Part shown: piece after piece, positions 1 through 11,026 of the stretch
How positions within the stretch are numbered: the first letter of the stretch is position 1
Layout: every line of letters begins with the position of its first letter
From: Hysterangium stoloniferum
Taxonomy: Eukaryota > Basidiomycota > Agaricomycetes > Hysterangiales > Hysterangiaceae
Length of the DNA: 64,000 nucleotides
Reading direction: 5' to 3'
NCBI GenBank assembly: GCA_015178975.1
Contig: WHVD01000041.1
Span: 558,001-622,000 of the forward strand
Position numbers and translations under genes: made by a program
The notes under the pieces: generated by a model
Told to the model about the DNA's origin: nothing
Databases searched by the model: none
Seen by the model: the letters and a program-made list of their open reading frames with translations, nothing else

Positions 1-1899
1 CTATCTGAAATAGAGAAATAGCACTGTCTTCATCCATTGGTAGAATTTCAATGGATGATTGTACATGAGCCATAAGAACAGGACTCCGGCTTGTAATTAG
101 GGCATGGATCAACCTGAGTTTGTCTAAATATTGAAGGATTTCATCATCCATCCCATCAGCATTATCAAATATAAGAAGCCACTTCTTTCTATTATGAGAC
201 AACCATTCCAGAACTGCATCACTGGACCTTTCAACACCTTGTGCTCTAACATCAGGATCATCTGCAATACTGGCAAAACTATTTTGTAAGGTCACTGTGT
301 TTGTGGCATCAATCCAGATAACTCTCCAATAGTTACTGATTCATTAATCAGAATCTATCAGACAGACTCATTGAAGTGGCTTGTTGCTTACTAGTCATTG
401 GCCAGCACCTCTTCAATGAATTTCAAACATATCTGAGTCTTCCCAACACCTGCCATCCCATATAAAAGGAAGTGCCTCCATGGCTGAGGATTATTAGGGG
501 TAAAGAATTTCCTCAGTGTTGAAAGATATTCTCCCTGTCCCAAGAACCTTGGACTAGGACGGAGTTTCGCCCTATATGTCATTCCTGTAGACTCCACCTC
601 TATTGTACCAAATGATATTAATATGCAAAATATTTAATAGATATTTCTCACCAGCATAGTCAAACTTAGACCACCGGAGTTGTATTGGAGGTAGTGCTTT
701 CTTGATCATATCTTGAATGGTGGTTGATATGAAAATGAAGTCATCATCACTTTGAGATGCAAATTTGGTCATCCCATTATGATCTTTAGACATCCCTACC
801 ACCTCCATATTGGCCCCTGAAATCATTGCAGAAAATTTGGGAACAATCTGCAAACGGCATTGTAAATTTGTACAAGGCCATAAGCATATGGAGGCTTACA
901 ATCTCAGAACTGTTATCAGGAAGAACGGTCTTAAGGGTCTCATGAAAAAATTTGGTATGAAAATTTGCACTTATTGCACTGTAAGAAGAAGATTGCTGCT
1001 GCAACCACTCAGAATTAGAAACCAAGTGTTTCAACAACACATTATTAGTTTTGCTGGATAGCGATGCAAGTTTCAGCAATTGATTAGCAGGGTTGGCAAT
1101 GGCAGTGGTGCCTTGATGTGGTGTGGCGAGGAATAGAATACCATATGTAGACAAAGCTATCCATTTGTGTTCGACCAGGTGACCTCTGTGTGCCTGACTG
1201 GCTTGTATCAAAGCCTGACAGGTATCAATATTGAATTACAGCCGGACAATTATTACAGAAATAAACCTACGTGTTTGAGAATAATCCCGCCGAGGCTGTG
1301 CGGAATAAAAATTATGGGCCGTTTCTGGAGCACCTCCTATGAGGAAACGACAAATTCGCTAGACTTGAGTTGTACGAACCGTAGTATTTGAACTCGCTCT
1401 TAATGCAGCCAAGCGTGCAAGGAAATTCTCTGCGTGATCATCCAAGGTCTGCGTGGACGATGTAGCCGTGCTCGAGGTGTAGGCATCATAACCATATGTC
1501 AAAATCCGAGCGGACGGTACATCCAGGGGTAAGAAATCGCGAAGCCAGAGTTTACCGTTGTCTGCTGTCCACGATGCTTCACGATGTCCATCCAAGCCGT
1601 GGATGGCCACGATACTGTAAAAGACGTAATTGAGTCTTGGTGGACAATAAAAATTGATATTTGATTGCTTACTCCACTAACGGAGAAATACCTGGTGTAA
1701 GCTCCTTGATGCCGAAACCCTGAGAGCGGGTTTGTTCTTGAGGGTAGGATTGGATTGTATCACGTACTAGTCCGACTGAAGGCGAAAAGGAACCTTTAGA
1801 CTGTAACTGCTGCGGAGAGATCAGAAAAGAACCCAGAGGTTCTGACTCTGCAGGGTATAAAAGAAGGGCTCGTTTCAAACGCTTAAAGATAGGAATCAT
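1..1899 (-). CDS. NLR-like receptor copy 1, 5' part (hydrolase-like domain + NB-ARC), cut by window edge
   Basis: This is the first member of the NLR family in the window. It reads right to left from the ATG at 1899. By comparison with copy 3 the exons are 1899-1673, 1614-1380, 1324-1271, then about 1211-890, 840-640, 600-397, and a last exon from about 335 running off the window at base 1. The hydrolase-like domain shows HGLDGHRE and PHSLGG, the latter around the expected nucleophile serine, and TPHQG. The NB-ARC begins with a P-loop, GMAGVGKTQ. An apparent TAG at 397-399 overlaps the GTAAGC splice donor. Spliced, the codon becomes TAT, so it is not a true stop. No break is visible in the part present. 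Family knowledge: fungal NLRs sense non-self or damage and trigger an effector domain through NB-ARC oligomerisation. The role here is inferred. The 3' part, including any TPRs, lies outside. Confidence 0.82.
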
Positions 1900-1994
1900 T
1901 GTTTGGAAATTTGCTCGTGGTGAGGGGTGCTGGTGTAACCTGCCTTACGTAACGTGCGGTGGATAAAGAGTGACAAGTCACCAGGCTTTGTGTG

Positions 1995-2920
1995 CGCAGT
2001 CACTTCCCACGGCTACGACTTCTGTGCGTTCATCAATTGTACTCAAAGCAAGGTCACAGGATTCACCAAGAATCTGTATCTCAGCACTACTACTGCCGCG
2101 CATTCTAGGTCTGACCGGATGGAGACGTGAAGTCTCGCGGTACGCCCAATTTTTCATTGCAGTTGAACACTACACGTTATTTGACCTTTCTTTTCAACGT
2201 AGTACAATTTCCTCTACGTGACGCCTGCAAGAATAACGTGTACCGTTGAACAACACGCGCACGTCATATTAACGGATATTATAGAACTCGATGGTCAGCT
2301 GCTGTTGGCAACGGGTCGATAAGATTCTTTTTGCAAGAGATTGCGATCTCACCAAATCATCGTTGCCTCCTGCGACTTGTCACTCATAGTCGTCAGCTAT
2401 TCACATTCCACATACTCAGCTGTGAGCTCAATGTAAAGTGGTGTGCCGATCGGACTTGAGGACCAGTCGCGGACAGGCGGTATTCTAGGAAGCAACCGAT
2501 ACGTCAAATTGGAGTTGCTGGAACTTTCAAGCTTCCACAACGGTCTCTTTTCAAACGCAATGACCATGGGCTTGGAAGTGATCAATGACTGATTACCACG
2601 CCGCCATGACCTTCTCCCTTCTACCACATGTACGGATCCACGTTGGCGTGTTGGGCTTGAGCTTATGACATCAGGCTATATCGTCAGTTGCCGCAATTCC
2701 ACAGGTATGGATTGGATTTGAAAGGTGTACCATATATGTCCGTCACTGTCATTCTTCCGTTGTATGGTGGTTATCTCTAAGACTTCCAAATTTCATTCAG
2801 GCCCCACAACCCCCGACGATGTGTCTTGCTGCTTCGCTGCACCGTTCTTGAACTGCGATGTTTTGACATGTCGCGTTCGTCATGCACATGGTCTAATGTA
2901 GAGGCACAGCAGGCATAGCT
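1995..2920. repeat. Left arm of imperfect inverted repeat upstream of NLR copy 1
   Basis: This arm is the reverse complement of 4810-5755, with scattered substitutions and small indels. Matching landmarks include TTGGAGTTGCTGGAACTTTC near 2510 against the corresponding stretch near 5200, and the CAGTCACTTCCCAC and TTGCAAGAGATTGCGATC stretches. It begins just upstream of the NLR start codon, so it probably contains that gene's promoter. Short reading frames in it are not conserved as protein between copies, and I call no gene here. Confidence 0.75.
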
Positions 2921-4809
2921 ATTAGATGTGGGATGTCCACCCTGCTTACTCGAGGTGCAAGGCTGTACATCAATCACTTCTCTCGGCCGCCAATTTGAAG
3001 GCCACATGTCACTATTCAACACAGCCCGGTCTTCGTCTCATTGCACAAATATGCAGCCTTTGGGGGTTGTTGGCATGGCGGTTAACGAACGTACGTCCCA
3101 TCATCCTCCGCTACGTTATCGTCTGCTTAGTCTCATAGTAGTTCACACTATCATGGACAGCTGAAAGAAGTTTTTCAGTGGTCATAGCTTATGCTAATCG
3201 TCTGTGCTCTGGTATTGGGTCACGGAATCGAGTTCGTTGATTATACTTCCCGAACCGCTCCAGCAACGCGGCGAGAACAGTGTCAAGTTAACACCTGGCT
3301 AAAGGGCCATATGCTCTTACATGCGTCCCCGTGCGTATTGGCATGGAAGATAGGTGGCGCTAGCTTGACGAGTAGAACTGGCGTGATCAGATATGAGCGT
3401 TCGCTGTAAATGATAGACACATAAGACCGCAATGTACATTTGTGGAATCACGCGCTTCTTCCCAAGTCATAGTTAGCTGTTGCTACCTCGTTTAATGTTG
3501 TTACCAGTCTTCGGCCTTCCTCGGATTATGTTACCTTTCATGGTCGAATAAACAGCGTTATTAATTGATGTTTCTTTGTCAGTAACGCGCCGCTCAGTAT
3601 CATATCTGACGTTCTGGAAAATTGTTTAGAACCTTCTTTTTTTGCTGGCATACGCCAACAGATCAGAATTACAGTCAACGAAAGTCATGTACATGGCTGT
3701 TCCACTCTTGCTCCCACACCGTGTACTCGCAAACGCCGCTCACAGTTTATATCGAATACTTTGGCGGGAGAGCCCAAGAGATAGCCTTTTGGTAAAGTGT
3801 TGCATCAGTGTCAGAACACATTGTTTAGCCAGCACGCTAGTTGACAGATACATAGCACTGTTGAAGGCGTTTTGTAAGACTAGTATCTGCTGCAAGTGCA
3901 GACAACCACTAGAATGTGTGATGGGGAACTACCACTACTTTATTGAAAATCCACATGTACATAATATATACTAGTGGGGAACAATGGGAGGTGAGGACAA
4001 TAGGATGTAAAAACAATGAAATGTGGATAACAATGGAACCAAATATTACCAAATCGCAGTGTAGGGAGTGTCACCTTACAGTTTGCGGCTGAATGCGTAG
4101 TATAGCGTGGAGATATACTATCCTCGTGCGCCCGTGAAAGTTGCAGCGCAAATCATGCGCTGAGCTCTGAAAAAGTGAAGTCGACGAAGCGGCAAAGTCA
4201 GCTCTTACTAATAACACACACATCTCATCCATCCACTTCCCATCCCTACCATCCATAACTGCGAACCTCGCTCCTTGTAATGGGACCTACTCATTGTCAA
4301 CTAGAGTGTATTTTTTCATTTATAACCTTCTACTCTCTACAATGACGAACAGCAATGTGAGTGAAGATACGATACAATCTCATCCCTGGGAAAAGGGGTG
4401 ATTTTCTAACTCTAATTTTTTCATTAACATAAGTTGTTCTTGAAGACGGGATGAAGATATTTGACAAGGACAGTATTAGGTAACAGCAGAGCCGTTGCCA
4501 ATCATTCCAATGAACTAGCGGTGGCATTCTTAGATGATCGTGGTCGGAATTAGAGAGGCACTGGGTTTCCTATGATAGACTATTTCCTTCAAAATATATG
4601 AATTGCTCCAACGACACTCATTGTCCGCCGCAAATACCATAGCAGGTAAAACGAATTGCAAGTGCGCGGTATTGACAAGGAAATATCGATGTAAGAACGC
4701 TGTTTATTTGAAGATGGAAACAGAATCTGAAGAAGGCTGGGAACAACAGCATTAAACGAGGGAGTAACGGCTAATTATGGCTTGCGGAGAAAGACGTGAC
4801 TCCACAAAG
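2921..4809. other. Non-coding centre between the inverted arms (copy 1 locus)
   Basis: This 1.9-kb stretch is paralogous to about 32330-34190, in the same orientation. It contains only short open frames whose translations differ between the two paralogues by indels and substitutions, so I see no supported gene. It includes a run of near-repeats of GGGGAACAATGGGA and GTGGATAACAATGGAACC around 3975-4040, also present near 33340-33390. Confidence 0.6.
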
Positions 4810-5755
4810 GTACATTGCGCACTTAACAGTTGTGCCTGCTGTGTCTCTACATTCATGATTAACGCCACATGTCAAAATATCTCAGCTCAAGAACGGCGCC
4901 GAGAAGCAGCAAGACACATCGTCAGGTGTCGTGGGGCCAGAATGAAGTTGCGAAGCCTTAGAGACAACCACCATACAGCGGAAGAATGACACTGAGGGAC
5001 ATATGCGGTACACCTTAAAAATGCAATTCATACCTGGGAAGTTGCGCCAACTGACAATGTAGCTTGATGCCATGAGCTCAAGCCAAACATGTAAGCGTGG
5101 ATCTGTACATGAACAAGGTCATAGCGCCGTGGTAATTAGCCATTGACCCGTTCCAAGCCCGTGGTCATTGCGTTTGAAAAGAGATGGTTGTGGAAGCTTG
5201 AGATTTCGAGCAACTCCAATTTGGCGTATCAATCGCTTCCTAGAATACCACCTCTTCGCCATTGGTCCTCAAGTCCTATCGGCACATCACTGCACATTGA
5301 GCTGACAGCAGAGTACGCGGCGCGTGAATAACTGACGGCTATGGGTGACAAGTCGCAAGACGAGAGGGAGGCAACGATGATTTTGTGAGGTGGAACTTGA
5401 TCGCAATCTCTTGCAAAAGACATCTTATTGACCCGCTGCCAACGGCAGCTGACCATCAAGTTTTATAATGTGTTAATATGACGCGCGCGTCTTGCTGAAG
5501 GGTACGCATTGTTCTTCCGAGCGTCACCTAGAAGAAATTGTACTACGTTGAAAATAAACGTCAAATAATGTGTAGTGTCCAACTGCAATGAAAGATTGGG
5601 CGAGCCGCGAGATTTCATGGCTCCATCTGGTCAGACCTGGAATGCGCGGCAGTAGTAGTGCTGAGATACACATTCTTGGTGAATCCTGTGACCTTTCTTT
5701 GAGTTCAATGGATGAACAGACAGAAGTCATACGTGTGGGAAGTGACTGCGGGAAG
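4810..5755. repeat. Right arm of imperfect inverted repeat; ends where a second NLR would be expected
   Basis: This arm is the inverted partner of 1995-2920. In the paralogous locus the equivalent right arm (34190-35170) leads directly into NLR copy 3. Here the similarity stops near 5755-5790 and unrelated sequence follows, so the partner receptor has been lost or never existed at this copy. No coding sequence is supported. Confidence 0.75.
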
Positions 5756-5821
5756 GGTCACGGGAAAGTGCCGCGCAGGGGTGATTGGTGATTAGAAACG
5801 CGTGGTAATGAGAGAACTAGG

Positions 5822-6300
5822 GCTATTGGACGTACTTGTTACGTGGAAGCAGGTTTGGCCCCACACCACCTGCATTTCCGTTTGCATCCGCCATGCTCAG
5901 AAGGAGTGTCGCGCCTGGGATAACGTCAGCAGAGAGCGGAGCATGATTAACATGGTACTCGCCAGCAGGATGATCGACTGTCTAGAGAAGGTTGTGATGG
6001 TCACTAGTGTCTGGACGGTAGTTATGCCGGCGCACTCGTAGGCAAACATGGTGTAGGGTGGTTGGGCTACGACTGGCCCCTCTGCAGTGACGAAGATTCG
6101 AAGCTGGGTACATTCCGGGAGATCATTGGCATTGAGCTACAAAAAGAGAGGTTGTCAGCAACCAAGATAAACATAAACGCTACGAAGTACTTGCTTGTGT
6201 TGTGAAGCCCCAGACAAGTGCTGATTGAACATCTGCGCATGAGAAGGCAGCTAAGAAAATGGTGGAAACCACAGCGAGAAAACATTGTCTTCGGAAAGGA
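5822..6300 (-). pseudogene. Probable secreted-protein gene relic (signal-peptide-like start, PPY...AGGV family)
   Basis: Read on the minus strand, a hydrophobic segment (CFLAVVSTIFLAAFSC, about 6279-6232) is followed by a likely intron ending in TTTTTGTAG. A second segment contains LPECTQLRIFV and QPPYTMFAYECAG (about 6120-6010), and after a frame change a third contains IDHPAGEYHVNHAP and SMADANGNAGG, with stop TAG near 5822. The order PPY...G..T...VNHP.G...L...D.NG.AGG resembles a common uncharacterised family of secreted agaric proteins, recalled from memory. No ATG lies in frame with the hydrophobic segment close upstream, and the frame change near 5970-5990 is not explained by a convincing intron, so I call it a relic. 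It adjoins the end of the NLR-linked inverted repeat. Confidence 0.42.
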
Positions 6301-6882
6301 GCTGGATAAATAAAAGATATAGGGTCAAGGTCAAACTCAAGAGCAAAGGATATCAAGGATATAAGGTTAAGTCCACAGCCAGCGAGGCATCGAACCAAGA
6401 CGCCGAGGCAAAATGGAGTGGCTGACAGAGGATTCCTGACAAATACCAAAACACCAACAGTATTGCCGTGCGGAAGGGTGGGATCCCATTAAATTGGCGC
6501 GGGCGGGTGTCATATATAATTTGCACGCCCAGGGACTTAAACAGATTTTATGATACTTGGTTAGCAGGATAAAGGCATAGTAATATGCGATCATTTGGAG
6601 CTAGCATTTATTAGTCGCAGATACACTTTATCATCTCCCAATCCGTTTTGGGGACAAGCAGCAGATTACGCAGCGAGATTTAGTAACGCACATCATGACT
6701 TGGAAGTACAACATTTTCTGTAGGTAGCGTCTAAATATGTTGATGAGAGTAACTGCCCAAATATACAATCTATTGTTGGATAAATGGTGGTATATCTAAT
6801 GGGTTTGGAAGCTCGATTAAAAAAGTAAATAATCAAGGGAATAGGCTAAAAAAAGTAGTATCAAGAATAATCTTGGTTCATC
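6301..6882. other. Intergenic, no gene seen
   Basis: This is AT-rich sequence between the secreted-protein relic and the 3' end of the reductase gene. I find no conserved coding signal. It contains the 3' flank of the reductase, including an AATAATC stretch just downstream of its stop codon. Confidence 0.5.
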
Positions 6883-8421
6883 TTAAGCTGCAGTAGGATA
6901 ATCGCTATATCCAACCGACAAAGCGACACCAGGCATGTAGTACAGATGCTTGAAATCGAGCACCGCATCTAATGGCTTTCCCTGCTCAATGCGACGCTGC
7001 AAGTCTGGATGACCTATCCATGGAATACCGAAAACGGCTGCATCAATATTGCCGTCAAGAATCAGCTGGTCGGCCTCGCTGGGCGTGAGTCCACCGTTGA
7101 GGAAGAATTTCGAGTTCTTGAATAGCGAGCCGTATGATTCTACGACGTCGTGCTGGGTGGCTCTCAGTTTGCCTAAACGGGAGGTTGAGCGCCGGGGCCC
7201 GCAGAGCGTGAATAGATACTTAGAAGAGACTTACCATCGAAAGAAGTGTCATATGCTGCGACATAGCGAACCAGGGTGACATACGCGACACGCATCTCAT
7301 CAAGGCCTTTGATGGCATGTGTGTATGTCTCCAATGTGTCTTCCAACGACATGCCCACATCGTTGTATCCTCCTGGGGCATTAAGTTTCACGCCTACGCG
7401 ATCCGCGCCCCAAACCTCGATAAGAGCTTTGACAACTTCAAAAAGGAACCGGGAGCGGTTTTCAACGCTCCCGCCCCATTCATCAGTTCGTTTGTTCGAT
7501 GTATTGTCGAGGAATTGGTGAACCAAGTAACCGTTTGCAGCGTGTACTAGGTATAAATAGTTAGTTGAGGGGCATTTTATTGACACGGTATAAACTTACG
7601 TTCAACTCCGTCAAAGCCTGCCTCCTTTGCCTTCGTCGCAGCATGCTTATACTGTGCGACGATAATATGAGGGTCGGGGATTTCCGTAGGCTGTTAGCTG
7701 AGTTGAGAAAAATTGGTCTTCTTCAATCTTGGCTCAATACGTACTGTTACATATCCTGGTTGACCAGGCAAGGTGCGGAATTTACCACCACGGGCGAAAA
7801 TAGCGGATGGTGCCCAGACAGGCTGTCATAATAGTATTTATTGAGTGAGTGAAGGGTTGGATGTGGAACAGGTGACATACCGTGCCGGCGGCCTTCTGTT
7901 CGGGCATATCTGGATGATTGACACGACCCACTAGAATTTCCGGTGTCAGAATCATGATAACTTTGAAACTTTGGATAAAATCGTACAGTGCCATAGCTGG
8001 GCGAACATGTGGCTACCAGCCTCATGGACGACGTCTGTGATATTCTTCCATGCTGCAACATGTTCGTCATTCCAAATGCCAGGAGCGTGTTCCCATTCAC
8101 TCCTGTACGACCACCGATGTTAATTATAGAATAAAATAAAGGGGATCAAATCAAGCGCGGGTACATACCCTTGACGTGTGATGAGAGCTCCTTCAGAGAC
8201 TATCAGACCTGCACCACCTTGAGCGCGCTGTTTGTAATATTCAAGCATTGTGTCGTTAGGGACAGTGGTCGGGAGTGCTCTGTTCCTCGTTAACGCTGAC
8301 ATGATGTTTCCTACGCGTTCAAATAAGTATAAGTAGGTGTCAAGGTAGAGAAATACGTCTCATGCGTACGGTTACGGAGGAGGATGGGGCCAAGCTGGAG
8401 GGGTGAACTGATTCCAGACAT
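6883..8421 (-). CDS. Old Yellow Enzyme family FMN-dependent NAD(P)H:alkene reductase
   Basis: Eight exons give a complete protein with no stop. They are 8421-8370, 8310-8169, 8102 to about 7989, about 7934-7884, about 7827-7762, about 7690-7602, about 7547-7234 and about 7172-6883 (stop TAA 6883-6885). Exons 1-3 join exactly in frame. The N-terminus reads PLQLGPILLRNR, then RALPTTVPN and QRAQGGAGLIVSEG. The middle has LGRVNHPDMPEQKAAG and ARGGKFRTLPGQPGY. The active-site segment HAANGYLVHQFLD keeps the His, Asn and Tyr that in OYE enzymes bind the substrate carbonyl and donate the proton. TDEWGGSVENR follows, and the C-terminus ends FGIPWIGHPDLQRR...YPTAA. Family knowledge: FMN-bound TIM barrels that reduce activated C=C bonds of enones, in stress or secondary metabolism. 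The physiological substrate is unknown, and no biosynthetic cluster partner is visible. Confidence 0.92.
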
Positions 8422-10030
8422 GATTTCAAGTGATCTAGTAGTTGAGTGTGTTTAAGAGAGAAGCTGTTACTGGTGGATTTGAGCTGAGAGATAGCCAACT
8501 CGGCCTCTTTATATGATTCTTGCCTCCCATGGAAATCTTGCGAAAGGCCATAGGACTCGCATGGTTTCTACAACCGTATGTAAGATAATGTGGTTTTGAT
8601 TGTTAAGCTGAGAGGGAAAAACAATACCAGAGAGCCTCCTTCGTGAGCATCATCTTGTCATCGAAGGCACATTGGCGTCTCTGGTTCCCATCAAACTCAA
8701 CAGCCCAAACACTTTTGGCTGACACGTAGCAGCTTCATAAGCAAACGCTTTATAAAACTGATTAAAAACACAAAAGAAGCGCAACTTAGGTTGCTTCATC
8801 AGTCCTCCTGAGTCACGGATGTTTACCGCGCTTCGGTTTGAGGATTTACGCCAGAATTTGGCAGAATTTCGAAATATCAACCAACTATTGTATTCGTAAC
8901 TTCAAATTTCTGCCACTCAGAAATAAATTTAATGACCACGCTTATAACAAATTTACATTGTGTATTATCCAAGTAGCCCCTCAGAATACCGAAATTCCAT
9001 TTAGTTTGCATTTTGCGGCCCCAAAATATCCACCATCAAGCTTATTAAAAATGAAATGAACAAAAATATATTGGCACAGTGAACCACAAGTCTACAGTGT
9101 GGCATAACTGAGAAAAGTCTTAATAATGTGTGAGGCTTCTGTACTCGCACAATGTATGTCAGCTTTCTGATCTGATTTGGAAGCTTCGGTGCCAAAGAGG
9201 TGCAAGATGACGCGTCCTTGATATGTGAACCCATCCATGACAAGTTTTAATGCTTACCATTGTAGTTGTACCAGGCGCAAGGGCTGCTAGGTTGAATTCA
9301 GAAAAATCGGTAGCATCAGCCAAGTCCGGGTCCCGAGGAAGCCATCATGACACAGCGTGTCGGAAGAACCGTGACTACATAATTAGGAAGGATAATGACG
9401 TTTTAAAGCAAATAGAAGTCAAGATAACTTACAAAGGGTGTAAGGTTCATTATCAACCCGCAACTAGGATGGAGGAACAAGGCAAGACAACACAAAAAAA
9501 TATTCGATGTGAAGGGACGAAGGCCCGGTGAGTGGATATTATTAGTCATTGGATTGAGAATCATTGATAGATTGGGCTTTACCTTGCCCCACATGAGCGA
9601 TAGAATGATAGTCAGAGAGTTCAAAGATTCAAAATATGATTGGATGTCTTTACCCCAGTATCAGTCTACTGATGAGTCACAATGGGAATAAGTGATCCGT
9701 GATATCACTGACATTGACATGGGAGAACAAGAGTGATGATCATGCAGAATGATCACCCACCATGGTAAATATGACCACTTGCTTATCACTCTATAAATGC
9801 CAGTCATTCATCATTGTGCAATGTATGAAAGTAACACAGACTTGCAGCAATGAATATAGACCACATTATGCTTCAATAAAGTGAATAAGGCACTCAACAG
9901 AGCTGGCAAATGTGTTGTGAGGCACAAAACAACCATCTGTCAGGTAGAAGACAAACCTCTCCATATCATGAATAAAACAACCTACACTGCAGCATTACCA
10001 TAAAATCTCACAAGATGTTGTTTCTCTCAC
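8422..10030. other. Intergenic; possible LTR-like promoter fragment near 9690-9900
   Basis: No gene is supported. Around 9690-9900 the sequence GGGAATAAGTGATCCGTGA, a TATA-like CTCTATAAATGCC at 9790 and AATAAAG near 9878 look like a copia-type LTR promoter and polyadenylation region. I cannot find a partner repeat in the window, so this is a guess. Short frames between 8650 and 9690 show no recognisable protein. Confidence 0.3.
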
Positions 10031-10603
10031 TGTTATGGTCTAAAGTCTAAAGACCGGAGGGGAAATGATGTTGGAGGGCTAACAGGTATTTTGTAATTAC
10101 ATAACTGGATGGTTCCAATTCTACAAAATAAGTGGAGCTTGGCTTCAACTTATGTATGTGTTGCACCCTCACATGAACTGTTAGGGTGCTCTGGTATTTC
10201 AAGAAGAGCAAGTAGTATGATTTGGGACTGGAGATGATACTTAGCTGAATCAACTGGAAGGATGAAATGCTAAGGGTCAAGGAGGTAAGTGTCACAGCTG
10301 GCCAATGACATCTTCAAGAGTATTAGGAGCAAGCAAAGGGGGTAATTTAAGTCAATATTCAAACTGAAGAACTATAGCATACATGATAGGGTTTTTATAC
10401 AAATGTATAATGGATGAACAGAAGGCTGATCAAGGAAGTGAGAAGTTGTGACAGGTCAAGGGAAGTGGGAAATGGAATAAGGATCAAACTAAGACTAAAT
10501 GTGATGAAACACAAGCATTCTAAAGGTTATGAGGTTGAAAATAAAGCATACACATAGAATGGGTAATGGGAGAGTGTCAGGATGGAGATAGGATGTACAT
10601 AAA
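10031..10603 (-). mobile_element. Truncated LTR of family 2
   Basis: The sequence matches the solo LTR at 27234-27956 in the same orientation. It shares TGGAGCTTGGCTTCAAC, GTGTTGCACCC, and the AAACTGAAGAACTATAGCATACATG type stretch near 10360-10385. The family's TGTTAGGATCC end is missing: similarity stops near 10600, exactly where the inverted terminal repeat of the DIRS-like element begins. It is non-coding. Confidence 0.65.
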
Positions 10604-11026
10604 AAAAGTAATAGTACAGTTGATTAGGTCACAATGCTTAAGGTAATAATGCATAAATCTAATAATGCATCAGGTTGTATTGGGAATGATGTTGGTACAC
10701 AGGGAAAGTGAATGCATAATGCATAGGCCAAGAAGTGCAATATGCATTACTACAGGGGAGGAAAATTAAGGTTTGTGAAGTATATCGGACAAATGTAATT
10801 TGTACGAGTTCTTTAGTGATCATAGGTCTCACCCAATGTCACTGTGACAATCTCCCCTATTGTTCACTAGCGCTTTTCCCCTTCTCTTCGTCTCTGTTCC
10901 TTCGTCTCCCATCTCACAGGATGCTTGCAGCATCTGTGATAGTTCTTTTTATTTCATGCCCATTAAATTTCTGAACTCGACGGAGCAAGACCACCGGCGG
11001 GCCACTTCGCTGGCCACACAATACTT

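Noticed and set aside
397-399. TAG stop in NLR copy 1 at the end of the P-loop exon
   Set aside because: The last base overlaps the GTAAGC donor. After splicing the codon is TAT, so the reading frame continues.
2397-2627. Conserved short ORF shared by the palindromic arms (PLWKLESSSNSNL type)
   Set aside because: Similarity is at DNA level over the whole arm, including regions with stops. It does not end at the ORF boundaries, so it is a by-product of the repeat.
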